Below are positions 1-9,984 of a stretch of DNA of 64,000 bases, piece after piece; within the stretch, counting starts at the first letter, position 1, and the number at the start of each line of letters is the position of its first letter. The stretch is from contig BBDR01000019.1 in the NCBI GenBank assembly GCA_001312405.1, positions 1-64,000 on the forward strand. The letters run 5' to 3'. The stretch comes from Clostridium sp. NkU-1 (GTDB lineage: Bacteria; Bacillota_A; Clostridia; Lachnospirales; Lachnospiraceae). The translations under genes and the position numbers were made by a program. The notes under the pieces were generated by a model. It made no database searches. It saw only the letters and a list, made by a program, of their open reading frames with translations, and was not told the DNA's origin.

Positions 1-502
1 GCGGGCCAGTTGGGCCAGTAACTCCCTGTGGGCCGGTTGGACCTGTATCTCCTTGTGGACCGGTTGGACCAATGTCTCCTTGTGAACCCATTGGACCGGT
101 GTCTCCCTGTGGACCGGTTGGACCCGTTGCTCCTTGCAGACCAGTAGCTCCCTGCGGACCTATTGGACCCGTATCTCCTTGCGGGCCAGTTGGACCGGTT
201 GCTCCCGTCGGACCTGTCACTCCCCTCGGACCTGTTGGCCCCGTTGGACCCATTGGCCCAGGGCAGCCCCTCGGCCCCATGCCCCCCAGCGGACCCGTTG
301 GACCCGTTGGGCCCTGGCAGCCTCTGGGCCCCTGCATACCTGTTTCACCTTTTGGACCAGGACACCCCGTATTCCCTTTGGGACCTGTTGGGCCTGTAGG
401 ACCAACGGAACAGCAGCCACGGTTACATCTGCAGCTTTTCTCTGAACAATCCTGTTTTGTCAGCGCCGGGTTGTTTCCATAACTATCGCTGGCATTCTCC
501 AT
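1..502 (-). CDS. Collagen-like Gly-X-Thr repeat surface protein, 5' part only
   Basis: The ATG at 502 is preceded by AAGGGG. A short Cys-rich head of about 34 residues (motif CRCNRGCC) is followed by uninterrupted collagen triplets, mostly GPT, GPQ, GDT and GAT, to the window edge. There is no stop codon, so the C-terminus lies outside. No signal peptide is visible. In Firmicutes such proteins (BclA family) form hair-like filaments on the exosporium or spore surface, and their Thr residues are often O-glycosylated. The two glycosyltransferases just upstream on the same strand fit that role. The collagen character is seen directly; spore-surface location is inference. Confidence 0.85.
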   Translation of the reverse strand, partial: MENASDSYGNNPALTKQDCSEKSCRCNRGCCSVGPTGPTGPKGNTGCPGPKGETGMQGPRGCQGPTGPTGPLGGMGPRGCPGPMGPTGPTGPRGVTGPTGATGPTGPQGDTGPIGPQGATGLQGATGPTGPQGDTGPMGSQGDIGPTGPQGDTGPTGPQGVTGPTGP

Positions 503-571
503 ATTATGACACCCCTTCTAAAAATCCCTAAAGGAACATATTCTAATGTCAGCAATAATACGCTCCATTTT

Positions 572-1690
572 TTAAGGAACATTTGATTTTTGTGCGGCAG
601 AAACGATGTTAAAGTTGCTTTTTAGCCGTTCATTATCGGGAGCATATTGAAGAGCACTTTTTGCATGTTCCAGGGATTCCTTTGGCATACCCAGCCAATA
701 AGCAGCTATGGAGCAAAAGTCATCCGGAGTATAATCCCAGGAATATCCCATATTGACAAAGGTCCTTGATTTCTCCTTGATCTTCAAAGCCTCTTTTGTC
801 AAAAAATATGTCATTGCCCAGTCTTTTAATTCATAGCACATTTTAGAGAACTCCACATAGGGATCACGAATATCCGGTACTTCAGCAATCGCTTTATAAT
901 ACCAGGCGTATGCCCCTTTTGAATCTCCTATTTTATAGCAGGATTTTGCAATCCAGCGCATTGCGGCACATCGTTCGTCTTTCCATACAGCAGCCGGCAA
1001 ATCAAGATATTCCTTAAGTGTATCAATGCATTTTTGCCACTGGCTCTTATACATGTATTCTCTTCCAAGATAGTACCGCATCCTCTCATCCTCCGGATCC
1101 TCCTTCACAGCAAGCTCCAAGAGGGGAAGATAGGAACCCCGGGATTTTTGAATGTCCGGGTAATGGCTGAGAATCATTCCTTCGATGTATATGGTTTTAA
1201 CGGGCAGATTGCCCGTATATTGGATAAATTCGTGAACAGGGCATTTCCAGCGGAAGCCTTGCCGGCTATGCACCTTAAAGTAATAAAATTGAATGTCAGG
1301 AGTACCGTCTTCCTTAAGACTCCAGTTATAAAGGTATCTTCCCATTCCTGCGGTCTGTCTGGAACTTCCCGGACCTTGATTAAGCCACGCTTCCTCCAGC
1401 TTCTTACGCCAGCCTGGCTCAAACAATTCATCTAAGTCCGTACAGACGCAGATGTCTACATCCTCCGGGACATGATCCAGGGAAATATTCCGCGCCACAT
1501 CAAATCTCCAGGGCTTTACTATGTCCACATATACAACCGCGCCCCGCTCTTTCAACTTTTCAACAGTTCCATCATCCGAACCGGTATCAGTGACCACAAT
1601 CAGGTCCGCCTCACTCATAGAGTCCATCCACTTATCTACAAACTGAACTTCGTTTTTACAAATGGCATAAACACAGATTTTTAGTCTCAT
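572..1690 (-). CDS. Family 2 glycosyltransferase with TPR-like C-terminus (copy A)
   Basis: An intact 372-residue protein. The N-terminus has the GT-A fold signature: ICVYAICKNE near residue 5, TDTGSDDGT near 34, and the metal-binding acidic motif CTDLDELF at 83-90. Residues from about 200 on are helical and TPR-like, with tryptophan- and tyrosine-rich repeats. The ATG overlaps the stop of copy B (ATGA) and has GGAGGG upstream, so the two are co-translated. The protein probably transfers a sugar from a nucleotide donor in the cytoplasm. The acceptor is unknown, but the collagen-like protein downstream on the same strand is the natural candidate. Confidence 0.8.
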   Translation of the reverse strand: MRLKICVYAICKNEVQFVDKWMDSMSEADLIVVTDTGSDDGTVEKLKERGAVVYVDIVKPWRFDVARNISLDHVPEDVDICVCTDLDELFEPGWRKKLEEAWLNQGPGSSRQTAGMGRYLYNWSLKEDGTPDIQFYYFKVHSRQGFRWKCPVHEFIQYTGNLPVKTIYIEGMILSHYPDIQKSRGSYLPLLELAVKEDPEDERMRYYLGREYMYKSQWQKCIDTLKEYLDLPAAVWKDERCAAMRWIAKSCYKIGDSKGAYAWYYKAIAEVPDIRDPYVEFSKMCYELKDWAMTYFLTKEALKIKEKSRTFVNMGYSWDYTPDDFCSIAAYWLGMPKESLEHAKSALQYAPDNERLKSNFNIVSAAQKSNVP

Positions 1691-2803
1691 GAGGATCCCT
1701 CCGCTTTTTTCTGTTTTTTGATCCTGTCCTCAATCATAAGCATGTTATTTTGCAGCCTTTTGTTGGATGGGTCCAGCCCCAAGGCTTTCCGGGCATAGTC
1801 CCTGGCTTTCTCATACATCCCCATGTTATAAGCACCGATGGCGCCGTAATCATACAAAGCAAATCCCCAGCATTCCTGTTCTACCAGATAGCTGCCTGAA
1901 TTTCCCTTGATCGATAATCCTTTTTCTGCCATGCGTAGGACAGGGGCCAGTTTTTTTCCTTATAGGCTGATTTTACCAGTGCCAGATATGGTTCTCTGGC
2001 ATCCGGGCATTCCGCCAAAGCACGGAAGAGCCATGATCTGGCTTCTTTCATATTTCCCTTCTCTTCATAGCATTGGGCTATAAAGCGCATGGAGGCACTT
2101 CGCTCCTCGTTCCATCTGCCGTTGGCAGGGAAAGATGTCTCTTCAGTGTTTCAATTCCCTTGTCATAATTTTTATGATATATATATTCTCTTCCAAGCCA
2201 GAACATAGACCTGTCATCAAGCGGATTCTCCTCAACTGATAATTCCAGAAGGGGAAGATACTGGCTTCTTGGCTTTGATAAATCCGGATAATGATTGAGA
2301 ACGATTCCCTGAATCCATGCAGTTTGTTCCGGACCAGCACCGCTGTATTCCAGGACCTCATGAACCGGATGTACCCAGCGGTAGCCATGCCGGATGTGGA
2401 TCTTTTCCATAGGATACTGTTTTTGGGGAGTGCCGTCAGGATTACAGGCAAATGTAAATAAGTATCGTGCACGGGTATATTCCGGCTTCCATAGGTCTTC
2501 CAGCTTTTGTCTCCAGCCTGGCTCAAAGACCTCATCCAAGTCATTCGAAACGCAGATGTCCGCATCCTCGGGGACATGGCTTAATGCCACATTGCGGGCC
2601 GTGTCAAACCGCCATGGCGATATGGTCTCTTCATAAACAATGGCTCCTCTTTCCCGAAGCCTTTCAACCGTATGATCGGTTGAACCTGTATCCGTCACAA
2701 TGACGGCATCCGCTTCGGATACGGCATCCATCCAGCGGTCTACAAACTGCTCTTCGTTTTTACTGATTGCATATACACAAATTTTATATTTGTTCACTTC
2801 CAC
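1687..2803 (-). CDS. Family 2 glycosyltransferase with TPR-like C-terminus (copy B, two frameshifts)
   Basis: A paralogue of the next gene, with the same head (ICVYAISKNE, TDTGSTDHT, acidic motif SNDLDEVF) and TPR-like tail. The frame breaks near 2120 (GATGG where GATTGG is expected) and near 1930. Adding one base at each restores 372 codons, exactly the length of copy A, so these look like read errors rather than decay. The start is GTG (2803, or 2797 in frame) behind AAAGGAG. It is the first gene of the presumed GT-GT-collagen operon. Its donor and acceptor sugars cannot be told from sequence. Confidence 0.7.
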
Positions 2804-2884
2804 CGACTCCTTTAGACATTTTTATTCGCTATATTTATTCTACTAAATTCAGTATATGCATCCTGCAGCTTATCTTGTGAAGAA

Positions 2885-2910
2885 GGGAGGCTGCATCACT
2901 GCATCCCCCC
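2885..2910 (-). terminator. Possible weak terminator after the aldolase gene
   Basis: An imperfect hairpin (GGGAGG-CTGCA with TGCAT-CCCCCC, loop TCAC) lies just past the aldolase stop. On the minus strand it is followed only by TTCTTC, so the U-tract is poor. Confidence 0.3.
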
Positions 2911-2924
2911 CTAAGTAATTGTTT

Positions 2925-3575
2925 TTAATGATTCGTCTGACCATAGGTCTTGAATTTCTCCATCACTTCTTTCATCTGTTCCCCATTTAAGATAACAGGG
3001 TTTCCCAGACACATTGCTTTATATTGGACTTCTGCCAGAAACTCCAGATTGCACGCAAGCCCATAGGCGCTCTTAAGATCGCTGCCGCATACAATCTGTC
3101 CATGATTTCCAAGCAGTACTGCTTTGCCTTTTCCACAATACTTTATCGATTCCTCAGCCAGCTTCACCGTTCCGAATGTGTGATACGGCACGCACGGCAC
3201 TTCGGCAGTGCCGGCATCACCTATGACGTAATGAACTGCCTTTACAGGCAGATTTAAAGCCGCCAGGACTGTACAATACATGGAATGGGAATGAACCACT
3301 GCGCGGGCTTCCGGTTTATCTCTGTAAAAAACCGAGTGAAGTGCCCACTCGCTGGATGGTTTACGGCTTCCATCAACGATATTAGCTTCCAGATCCGTAA
3401 TCACCACGTCTTCCGGGTGAAGGTCCATATAATTTATTCCGGAAGGCGTAATAGCCATCAATTTTTTTTCTTCATTATAAATACTTAAATTACCACTTGT
3501 TCCCGGCGAAAGTTTCTCCTGGCTCATTCTCTTTCCATATTCAACAATCAATTCTCTTTCATCTTGTAATAACAT
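2925..3575 (-). CDS. drdA: Class II aldolase, probable 5-deoxyribulose/methylthioribulose-1-phosphate aldolase
   Basis: An intact class II aldolase/adducin fold of 216 residues. The visible features are the phosphate-binding SGNLS near residue 28, the catalytic-type glutamate in KPSSEWALH (E76), the zinc ligands HSHS (95-98) and a GNHG motif further on. Two ATGs are possible; AAGGAGG abuts the first, so the second (3575) has the proper spacing. L-fuculose-1-phosphate aldolase is the closest classical relative. Location after mtnK and mtnA on the same strand points instead to the Ald2/DrdA role, splitting the 1-phosphate into dihydroxyacetone phosphate and (methylthio)acetaldehyde. The substrate is inferred from context. 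Confidence 0.75.
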   Translation of the reverse strand: MLLQDERELIVEYGKRMSQEKLSPGTSGNLSIYNEEKKLMAITPSGINYMDLHPEDVVITDLEANIVDGSRKPSSEWALHSVFYRDKPEARAVVHSHSMYCTVLAALNLPVKAVHYVIGDAGTAEVPCVPYHTFGTVKLAEESIKYCGKGKAVLLGNHGQIVCGSDLKSAYGLACNLEFLAEVQYKAMCLGNPVILNGEQMKEVMEKFKTYGQTNH

Positions 3576-3593
3576 TTTCATCCTCCTTAAATC

Positions 3594-3838
3594 AGCCCTC
3601 TCCCCGGTCTTTCTAAACTTTATGCCAAGCGGATATTCGCAATCCGCGACCCTGCTTACTCACAGCGTGCCCCGCTCCGCCGGGCATAACTGAATAGCAG
3701 CTATTGCTGCTTGTCAGGCGGGACTTATACTCCACCTGACTGGGGCAAGTCCCCACCCACCACTTAATAACCTCGTGTTCCCGCTTCTAAGGGGCGGGAA
3801 CACTGGGTCACACTGTGCTTTTTGCACTTGCAGTGGGG
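3594..3838. other. GC-rich multi-hairpin intergenic element, possible structured RNA
   Basis: About 245 bases separate mtnA from the aldolase gene, much more than operon spacing, and they hold no ORF. They are packed with perfect hairpins: GCGGAT/ATCCGC (3629-3647), AGCAGC/GCTGCT (3696-3711), GTCAGG/CCTGAC (3713-3740), TGGGG/CCCCA (3741-3755), GTGTTCCCGC/GCGGGAACAC (3775-3803) and GTGC/GCAC (about 3815-3830). The base composition is richer in GC than either neighbour. It could be a structured non-coding RNA, a HEARO/omega-RNA-like or IS605-derived element, or an mRNA-processing region. I cannot assign a family by eye. Confidence 0.55.
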
Positions 3839-3841
3839 GAC

Positions 3842-4889
3842 TTACTTGATTTGGTTAAAATATGCGTTTAAATTCAACGGAGCAAAAATCCCCTTGTCCG
3901 TTACCACACCATCACAAAGCTTGGGCGGAGTAATATCAAAAGCCGGATAATACCCCTTCACACCCGGCATAGTGACCCTGGTTCCCATGGCTTCCAGAAC
4001 CTGTTCCGGATCGCGTTCTTCGATCCTGACCGTATCTATGGTCTTATGAGCTTCATTAGGCTCTCCTGTCACATAATAAGGGATTCCCCAGTAATTTGCC
4101 ATAAGTGCCATTTGAAATGTGCCCACCTTGTTGACTACATAACCATCCATGGTAATAACATCCGCAGCAGAAGTAAATACGTCAACCTTTTTTTCCTTCA
4201 TAGCATATCCGGGCATATTATCAGACACAACCGTTACATCAAACCCCATATCACAGGCAACGCTGGCTGTCAAGCGCGCTCCCTGAAAATACGGACGTGT
4301 CTCTGCACATATCATTTTAATTTCATTCCCTCTGTTACGGCATTCCCGAAGTGCTGTTCCAATGACTGTTTCTGCAAAACAGATGGTCATAACCGTTCCA
4401 TTTTGGGGAATCTGGTCGGCCAGATAAGAACCCACCTTACAGTATTTCAGATAGTTATTGTTTATATAATGAAACGCATACTCCTGCATGGCATCCACAA
4501 GCTTCTGCCCGGTTTCTCCTCCCCGGACTTTCTCCCTTACGATTGCCATGGCTCCATCCGTGATTTTCACCATAGCTTTCACGGTTGTCGGACGGGCATG
4601 AGAAAGCGTATAAGCAGCATGTTCCATATATTCTTCCACATCTGCCTGCCGCTCTTCATAACTTCATAAGCAGCAAGTGCCATTCCCATGGCAGCCGCAG
4701 TATAAGGCCTGCACTCTGGGTAACCATATCTGCAATGGCCTGAGCCACCTCTTCATGCTTTCTGCACACTACATATTCTGTTCTCACCGGATAAATACGC
4801 CGGTCTAATATGCGCACCATCCCGTCTTCATACCATGCAACATTTTCATAGCGCAGCATAAATGCCAAGCCTTCGTCTCCTCTTTTCAT
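3842..4889 (-). CDS. mtnA: S-methyl-5-thioribose-1-phosphate isomerase (two frameshifts)
   Basis: Converts the aldose 1-phosphate made by MtnK to the ketose 1-phosphate. The family core is clear: CAETRPYFQGARLTA and, further on, DGYVVNKVGT carrying the conserved acidic residue, then a C-terminus with YYPAFDITPP. The frame breaks near 4710 (one C missing) and 4650 (GGG read as GG). Restoring both gives 349 residues, typical of MtnA. The start at 4889 (MKRGDE) has AAAGGAGA upstream. It follows mtnK closely on the same strand. MtnA also accepts 5-deoxyribose 1-phosphate in bifunctional pathways. Confidence 0.85.
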
Positions 4890-4946
4890 TACTTTCTCCT
4901 TTCTACTGCCAGTAAGGTCATCCTGCCAACAAAAACGCCGCAAAGG

Positions 4947-6184
4947 TTACATCTTTCCACTTACCTGATGTTCAATGATTTCATGAAACCGATGGGCAAT
5001 TTCCTTTCCCTGTGAAAGCTTTTCCCGCTGCTTAATCAGAACTATACCGGTTAAAATCAAGGCCCTCTCTATTTCAATTCGTTTTTCCGCATTTTCCACG
5101 CCGCTTACTTCCTCTACCTTCGAATCTCCCACAACGCGGCGGATTATTTCCGTGCCTGCATATCCCAGGGTGTCAGCCATTATCTTACGAATATAATGAT
5201 CTTTAAAACCGGAATTCCTGTACATATCAAACGAAACAACCTCATCATACTTTTTTTCCTATTTTATCCCTTACCATATCGTAGCACTGGATGATCGTTT
5301 CTTCAATCCACTTTAAAAATTCGCTATTTTCCGGTTCAAGATAAGCCCTGTTCGTCCATGCGAAGAAAAGGTTGCCAATCACATTTCCAATGTCATAACC
5401 CATAGGACCATAAAACGCAAATTCCGGGTCAATGACTTTTGTTCCTTCATTATTTACAAAAATCGAGCCTGAATGAAGATCCCCATGAATCAATGCCTGA
5501 GCATGGTTCATAAAGTCATCCCGTAATTTTCCCACCTCTCCCTTTAATTCCTCATCAGAATACAGGCAGGATTCCACAAACACTTCATTTCCCGGTGTAA
5601 CAATATTGCAGTTGCGTCCTTTTAAGTCATAATAAGGCTGAGTAAAAACAAGATCCTCCGAAATATCACACAATTCCACATTGGTAAACAATTTAACCCA
5701 TTCCTTTTTTAACCCTCTGTCCATAACAAGGTCCGTTGTAGGAAGCAGTGTATCCACCAAAAATGAAGAAATATCTTCTGCCAGGCGGGGAAATGTTTTC
5801 CCTAAAAGCATTTCTTTGCGAAGATTTTTATAAGCAGAAATATCTTCCATGGACAAAGCACACATAATTTCATCATACCGATAGACCCTGGGCACATAAT
5901 CAGGTGCCAGTTTGCCTTGTATTTTCAGTATTTCCGCTTCTATTTTATTACGGTGTAAATCCAGGGGACGGCCTGATGCCCTTAACACCTTATCTGCCTG
6001 TTTAATAACCAGGGAACGGCCTGTGGCTTTCTCAGATACCCGAAAAACATAATTAATATTGCCATCGCCAATCTCAGACACTGTAAGCTCTGCTTCCGGT
6101 CCAAAAAAACAAATAACCTCCGCCGCATACTTCTTAACGTCTTCAAGCTTCATTAAAAAAATGTTCCGTATATTTTGTATTCAT
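4947..6184 (-). CDS. mtnK: 5-methylthioribose kinase (two frameshifts)
   Basis: An aminoglycoside-phosphotransferase-fold kinase that phosphorylates methylthioribose at C1. It shows the ATP-binding head (IGDGNINYVF), the catalytic loop HGDLHSGS and the metal-binding DPEFAFYGP. Two seven-base A/T runs break the frame: 6155-6161, which would otherwise hide the true start MNTKYTEHF at 6184 behind GGAG, and 5251-5257, after which the C-terminal 90 residues continue to 4947. With six bases in each, the protein is 411 residues, close to the ~400 of known MtnK. It lies 3 bp from the transporter gene, so the two are surely cotranscribed. Confidence 0.88.
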
Positions 6185-6186
6185 CC

Positions 6187-7509
6187 CTATTCTCCTCGTA
6201 AATTATTTGCTGCTGCCAAATTTTTGGGAAACCCGGTTACAATAAACAGCACACCAAAAACAAGCATCAGCAGGCAGTACCATACATATGGCATGATGGC
6301 GGTAGGACTGATCCCTGCCAGGCCACCTGCCACCAGCAGCTGTCCTGCATAAGGAAGCAAACCATTAAAAGCAGAAGAAAACAGGTCCAGAATACTGGCT
6401 ACACGGCGGCGGTCGATTCCCTGGGCATCCGCAATATTCCTTGCAATCGGACCGGCAGCGATAATTGAAATTGTATTGTTGGTTGTTGATATATCAAGCA
6501 GTGAAACCAATGCCGCAATGCTCAGCTCCCCGCCACGGGCGCTTTTTGTTTTTTTCGTCAACTTCTCCAGCAGATAATCAATACCGCCGAAATACTTCAT
6601 CAGCGCCACCATGCCTCCAACCAATACCGCAATCAAGGACATATCTTCCATCCATGTCATACCTTCATGCAGAATGCCAAGAGATTGTAAGAGGGTAAAA
6701 TCACCATGCATCATGCCAATAACAAGGCCGCTTAAAATGCCCAGGCCCATAACCGGAATAACATTCATACCACTTAAAGATAAAACAATGATAACCGCAT
6801 AAGGAACAATATTAATAACATTGAAATCATATACCTGGGCTGCAATTTCCCTCCCCATGGGAACTAAACTCAATAAGATCAGGTTAATAATGACAGCAGG
6901 AAGTACCATAAGGAAATTAGCCCTGAACTTGTCCTTCATGCTGACCTCCTGGGTACGGGTGGCAGCAATTGTAGTATCAGAAATAAAAGATAAATTGTCG
7001 CCGAACATAGCGCTTCCAACTACTACACCGCCGATAAGCGCAACGTTGACGCCTGTTTTTGCAGCAAGGTCAATCGCCACTGGCATCAGAGCCGAAACAG
7101 TTCCCATGGAAGTTCCCATGGAAAAGCTTAAGATACAGCCTATCAAAAACAATCCGGGAAGCAGCATTCTAGTCGGCAATATGGTAAGGCCGATGTTTAC
7201 GATGGAATCCACAGCATGCATATTATTTGCCACACTGTAAAATGCGCCGGCAAGAAGGAAAATGATCACCATCAAAATCAGAGTATCATCTCCCCCGCCT
7301 TTGCAGAATATGGTAACCTTATCTGTAAAGCTTACCTTTTCTTCCCCTGGATTCTGCAGAAGAAATGCCACAAAACATGCGATGGAAATACCAATCATGA
7401 GCGGCATATTATCAAAACTGCCGGAGACAAAACCTGTAGCCAGATACAGCGACAAAAATACAATTAGTGGCATCAGACCTATAAAACTTCCTTTTTTCTT
7501 TTCAGACAT
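6187..7509 (-). CDS. NhaC-type transporter, probably for methylthioribose or deoxyribose
   Basis: An intact 440-residue polytopic membrane protein of the NhaC/ion-transporter superfamily. It is almost wholly hydrophobic, with about 11-12 membrane spans, glycine/serine-rich re-entrant motifs (SMGTSMGT; SAMFGDNLSFISDTT) and a Thr/Asn-rich STTNNTIS motif. AGGAGG precedes the ATG. It is the first gene of the mtnK-mtnA-aldolase operon. NhaC relatives annotated as Na+/H+ antiporters are often substrate:cation transporters, and the operon position suggests uptake or export of methylthioribose, 5-deoxyribose or a related compound. The family is seen in the sequence; the substrate is inferred. Confidence 0.75.
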   Translation of the reverse strand: MSEKKKGSFIGLMPLIVFLSLYLATGFVSGSFDNMPLMIGISIACFVAFLLQNPGEEKVSFTDKVTIFCKGGGDDTLILMVIIFLLAGAFYSVANNMHAVDSIVNIGLTILPTRMLLPGLFLIGCILSFSMGTSMGTVSALMPVAIDLAAKTGVNVALIGGVVVGSAMFGDNLSFISDTTIAATRTQEVSMKDKFRANFLMVLPAVIINLILLSLVPMGREIAAQVYDFNVINIVPYAVIIVLSLSGMNVIPVMGLGILSGLVIGMMHGDFTLLQSLGILHEGMTWMEDMSLIAVLVGGMVALMKYFGGIDYLLEKLTKKTKSARGGELSIAALVSLLDISTTNNTISIIAAGPIARNIADAQGIDRRRVASILDLFSSAFNGLLPYAGQLLVAGGLAGISPTAIMPYVWYCLLMLVFGVLFIVTGFPKNLAAANNLRGE

Positions 7510-7657
7510 AACTTTTCCTCCTACATATTAATGATTGTCAACTTTATGCGTACGCTTTTTCCGACCAGCCTTCCCATACATTTCCTCAAATCCAGGCGTA
7601 TATTTTCCACACCTGATAAAAAGACCGTTTTTGTGTGGGATGTTGCTTGTCTCTCTT

Positions 7658-7686
7658 AAGATACATCACAAAACCACATATGTCAA
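7658..7686 (-). promoter_or_regulatory. Candidate promoter of the transporter-mtnK-mtnA-aldolase operon
   Basis: On the minus strand TTGACA (7686-7681) is followed after 17 bases by TATCTT (7663-7658). The surrounding 7510-7917 gap holds no gene: it is AT-rich and contains this promoter and the divergent one. Confidence 0.45.
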
Positions 7687-7810
7687 TAATATTTGCATAT
7701 ATTTTTTTATTATAAATCTATTTTTTTATACATTTTGTCATTAAACTACCTCAACGCCTCTCAAAACGTAGCTTAACACCTCACAACATTTCAAAAAAAC
7801 CACATTTTAC

Positions 7811-7839
7811 TTGCCTTCTGTTTGTATAGATGCTATAAT
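7811..7839 (+). promoter_or_regulatory. Promoter of the deoR-adh pair
   Basis: TTGCCT (7811-7816), a 17-base spacer and a perfect TATAAT (7834-7839) with an extended TG at -14. It lies about 80 bases before the DeoR start codon and diverges from the transporter operon. Confidence 0.65.
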
Positions 7840-7917
7840 GAAAAAATGATAACAAACTTTATGTTGCGTTTTTTACAAGGGCATAGCCCTCTATCAAAAA
7901 AAAGACCGGAGATTAAT

Positions 7918-8687
7918 ATGTTTAAAATTGAGCGACAAGCTTATATCGAAAATGAATTAAAGAAAAATAAAAGCGTTCTTATTTCTGATTTATGTCAGGC
8001 TCTTGACTGCAGCATGGAAACCATACGGCGGGATTTAAAAGAATTGGAAGCAGCAGGAAAAGCACAGCGCATTTACGGAGGAGCTTTTCTTCCAGAAGAA
8101 AATGATTTAGGAGTTCCCGCCAAATTAAGGGAAACCTTTTTTCCGATGGAAAAGCGGCAAATGGCAGAGCATGCTCTCAGCTTTATTTCAAAAGGAGATG
8201 TCATCATGCTGGATGCCAGCACTACCTGCTTAAAGCTTTCCCAGGCAATTCTGGAAGCAGATCTTCCCATTACCATTATCACCAATTCCTTAAGAATATG
8301 TTATATTTTTAATGAGCAGCCCAATGCTGCCCCGCGCATCATCTGCTTAGGAGGAGAACTTCATGCAAAGACGAACTCCTTCATCGGCTATAAAACTACC
8401 AATGAGCTTAACGAATACATTGCAGACAAGTCTTTTATAAGCTGCCCTGCCATCGACATGACCTTCGGACTGACCGATAACAATCTGGCATCAGCATGGT
8501 GCGGAAAGGGATGATCGATCACTCCAGAAAACGCTTTTTGATTGCCGACCATACCAAGTTCAGCAGCAATGCCTCTGTTTTGATCGCCGGCCTGTCGGTG
8601 GTAGACACAATCATTACAGACAAGCCTCTGCCGCCAACATGGGAAGCCGAATGCATAAACAAAAAAATTCATTTAGAGTATTTGTAA
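7918..8687 (+). CDS. DeoR-family transcriptional regulator (one frameshift)
   Basis: An N-terminal winged helix-turn-helix (CSMETIRRDLKELEAAG) is followed by the DeoR sugar-phosphate sensor domain (DASTTCLKL, TNSLRICYI, ending in LIADHTKFSS). The frame breaks near 8496, where one A is missing in GCATGG. Corrected, it is 256 residues, standard for the family. The ATG at 7918 has GGAG upstream; longer upstream starts lack a ribosome site. It is divergent from the mtn operon and next to adh, so it probably represses one or both and responds to a phosphorylated (deoxy/methylthio)pentose. The effector is inferred. Confidence 0.8.
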
Positions 8688-8713
8688 GTTGCCTATCAAA
8701 AAGGAGACTGATT

Positions 8714-9875
8714 ATGCAAAACTTCAATTATCATAACCCGGCAAAAATTATTTTTGGCAAAGATTCCGAAAAAGAAGTCCAAGCTCTGCTTCACGATTTA
8801 AACGTTCATTCGCTCCTGCTTGTTTACAGCGGCGATTTCATCAAGACCCTGGGTATCTTTGACACGGTCAAAGATGCCTGCGAAAAAGAAAACATCGTGT
8901 TTTTTGAAAACGGATCGGTTGTTCCAAATCCAAAAATAGAACTGGTCCGCCAGCTTACCGCCCTTGGAAAAGAGAAAAATATCGACTTTATCCTTGCAGT
9001 AGGAGGAGGCAGCTCTATTGATACAGCAAAAGCCGTGGCCACAGGCATCCCATATGACGGAGATGTCTGGGATTTTTTTCGAAGGAAAGGCCCCTCTTCG
9101 TACTGCTCTTCCTATGGGCGTTATCAGCACCCTTCCTTCAAGCGGGAGCGAAACTTCCAACTGTTCCATTATTTCAAACGGACTTCACAAGCTTGGAATT
9201 GAAAGTGACGTCATCATTCCACGCTTTTCCATTATGAATCCTGCCTTTACTTTAACCCTTCCGCCTTATCAGACAAGCTGCGGAATCGCAGATATTTTGT
9301 CACATCTGCTGGAACGGTATTTTACCAACGTCCCCTTTGTAGATACCACGGATTTTCTGATTGAAGGAGCGGTACAGGCCCTTTTATTAAACGGAGAACG
9401 CTTAATGTCCCATCCGGATGACTATCATGCACGGGCCGAGATTCAGTGGCTCGCCTCCATTGCCCATAACAATCTTCTGGATACCGGGCGGGTGGCTGAC
9501 TGGGGTTCCCACCGCATCGAACACGAAATAAGCGCTCAATACGGCATTACACACGGAGAAGGAATGGCAGTGGTGCTTCTGGCATGGTTAAAATACATGG
9601 AAAAAGTAAAGCCGGAAAAACCGGCACAACTTGCAAACCGTATTTTCCACACAGATTACCATGACCATTCCATGTCCGAAATGGCCATGATACTCCGCCG
9701 CCGTTTAATGGAATTTTTCGGAATTCTCAATTTAAGAACCTCCCTGACAGAGATGGGAATTAACAGTGAACATTTTGAAGAAATGGCGGACCGGGCGACT
9801 TCAAACGGTACAATCGGCCATTATGTTCCTCTGGGGAAAGAGCAGGTAATGGAAATCTTAGAGCTGGCGAAATAA
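8714..9875 (+). CDS. Iron-containing alcohol dehydrogenase (one frameshift)
   Basis: A group III alcohol dehydrogenase of the NADPH butanol-dehydrogenase type. The head KIIFGKDSEKEV, the nucleotide-binding GGGSSIDTAKA and the metal ligands (Asp/His in GIADILSHLLE; His in DWGSHRIEHE and GITHGEG) are all present. A run of seven T at 9073-9079 breaks the frame after VWDFF; six T give FFEGKAPL and a 386-residue protein. The start at 8714 has AAGGAG upstream. It follows the DeoR gene by 26 bp. In context it could reduce the (methylthio)acetaldehyde released by the aldolase to the alcohol. Confidence 0.83.
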
Positions 9876-9930
9876 AAAAATGAAAGCCAGAAAATATGAT
9901 TTCCATGTAGAGTAACTTAGAATAAGTAAA

Positions 9931-9956
9931 GAAAAAAAGCCGGCATGATGCCGGCT
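9931..9956 (-). terminator. Terminator of the 10.2-11 kb minus-strand genes
   Basis: AGCCGGCAT/ATGCCGGCT hairpin (9938-9956). On the minus strand it is followed by seven T. Confidence 0.65.
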
Positions 9957-9984
9957 ACGGACTGCAGATAAGGTCAATTTTCGG

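Noticed and set aside
72..482. Plus-strand proline/glycine-rich frames over the collagen gene
   Set aside because: They are the reverse reading of GPT repeats; the minus strand has start, ribosome site and true collagen triplets.
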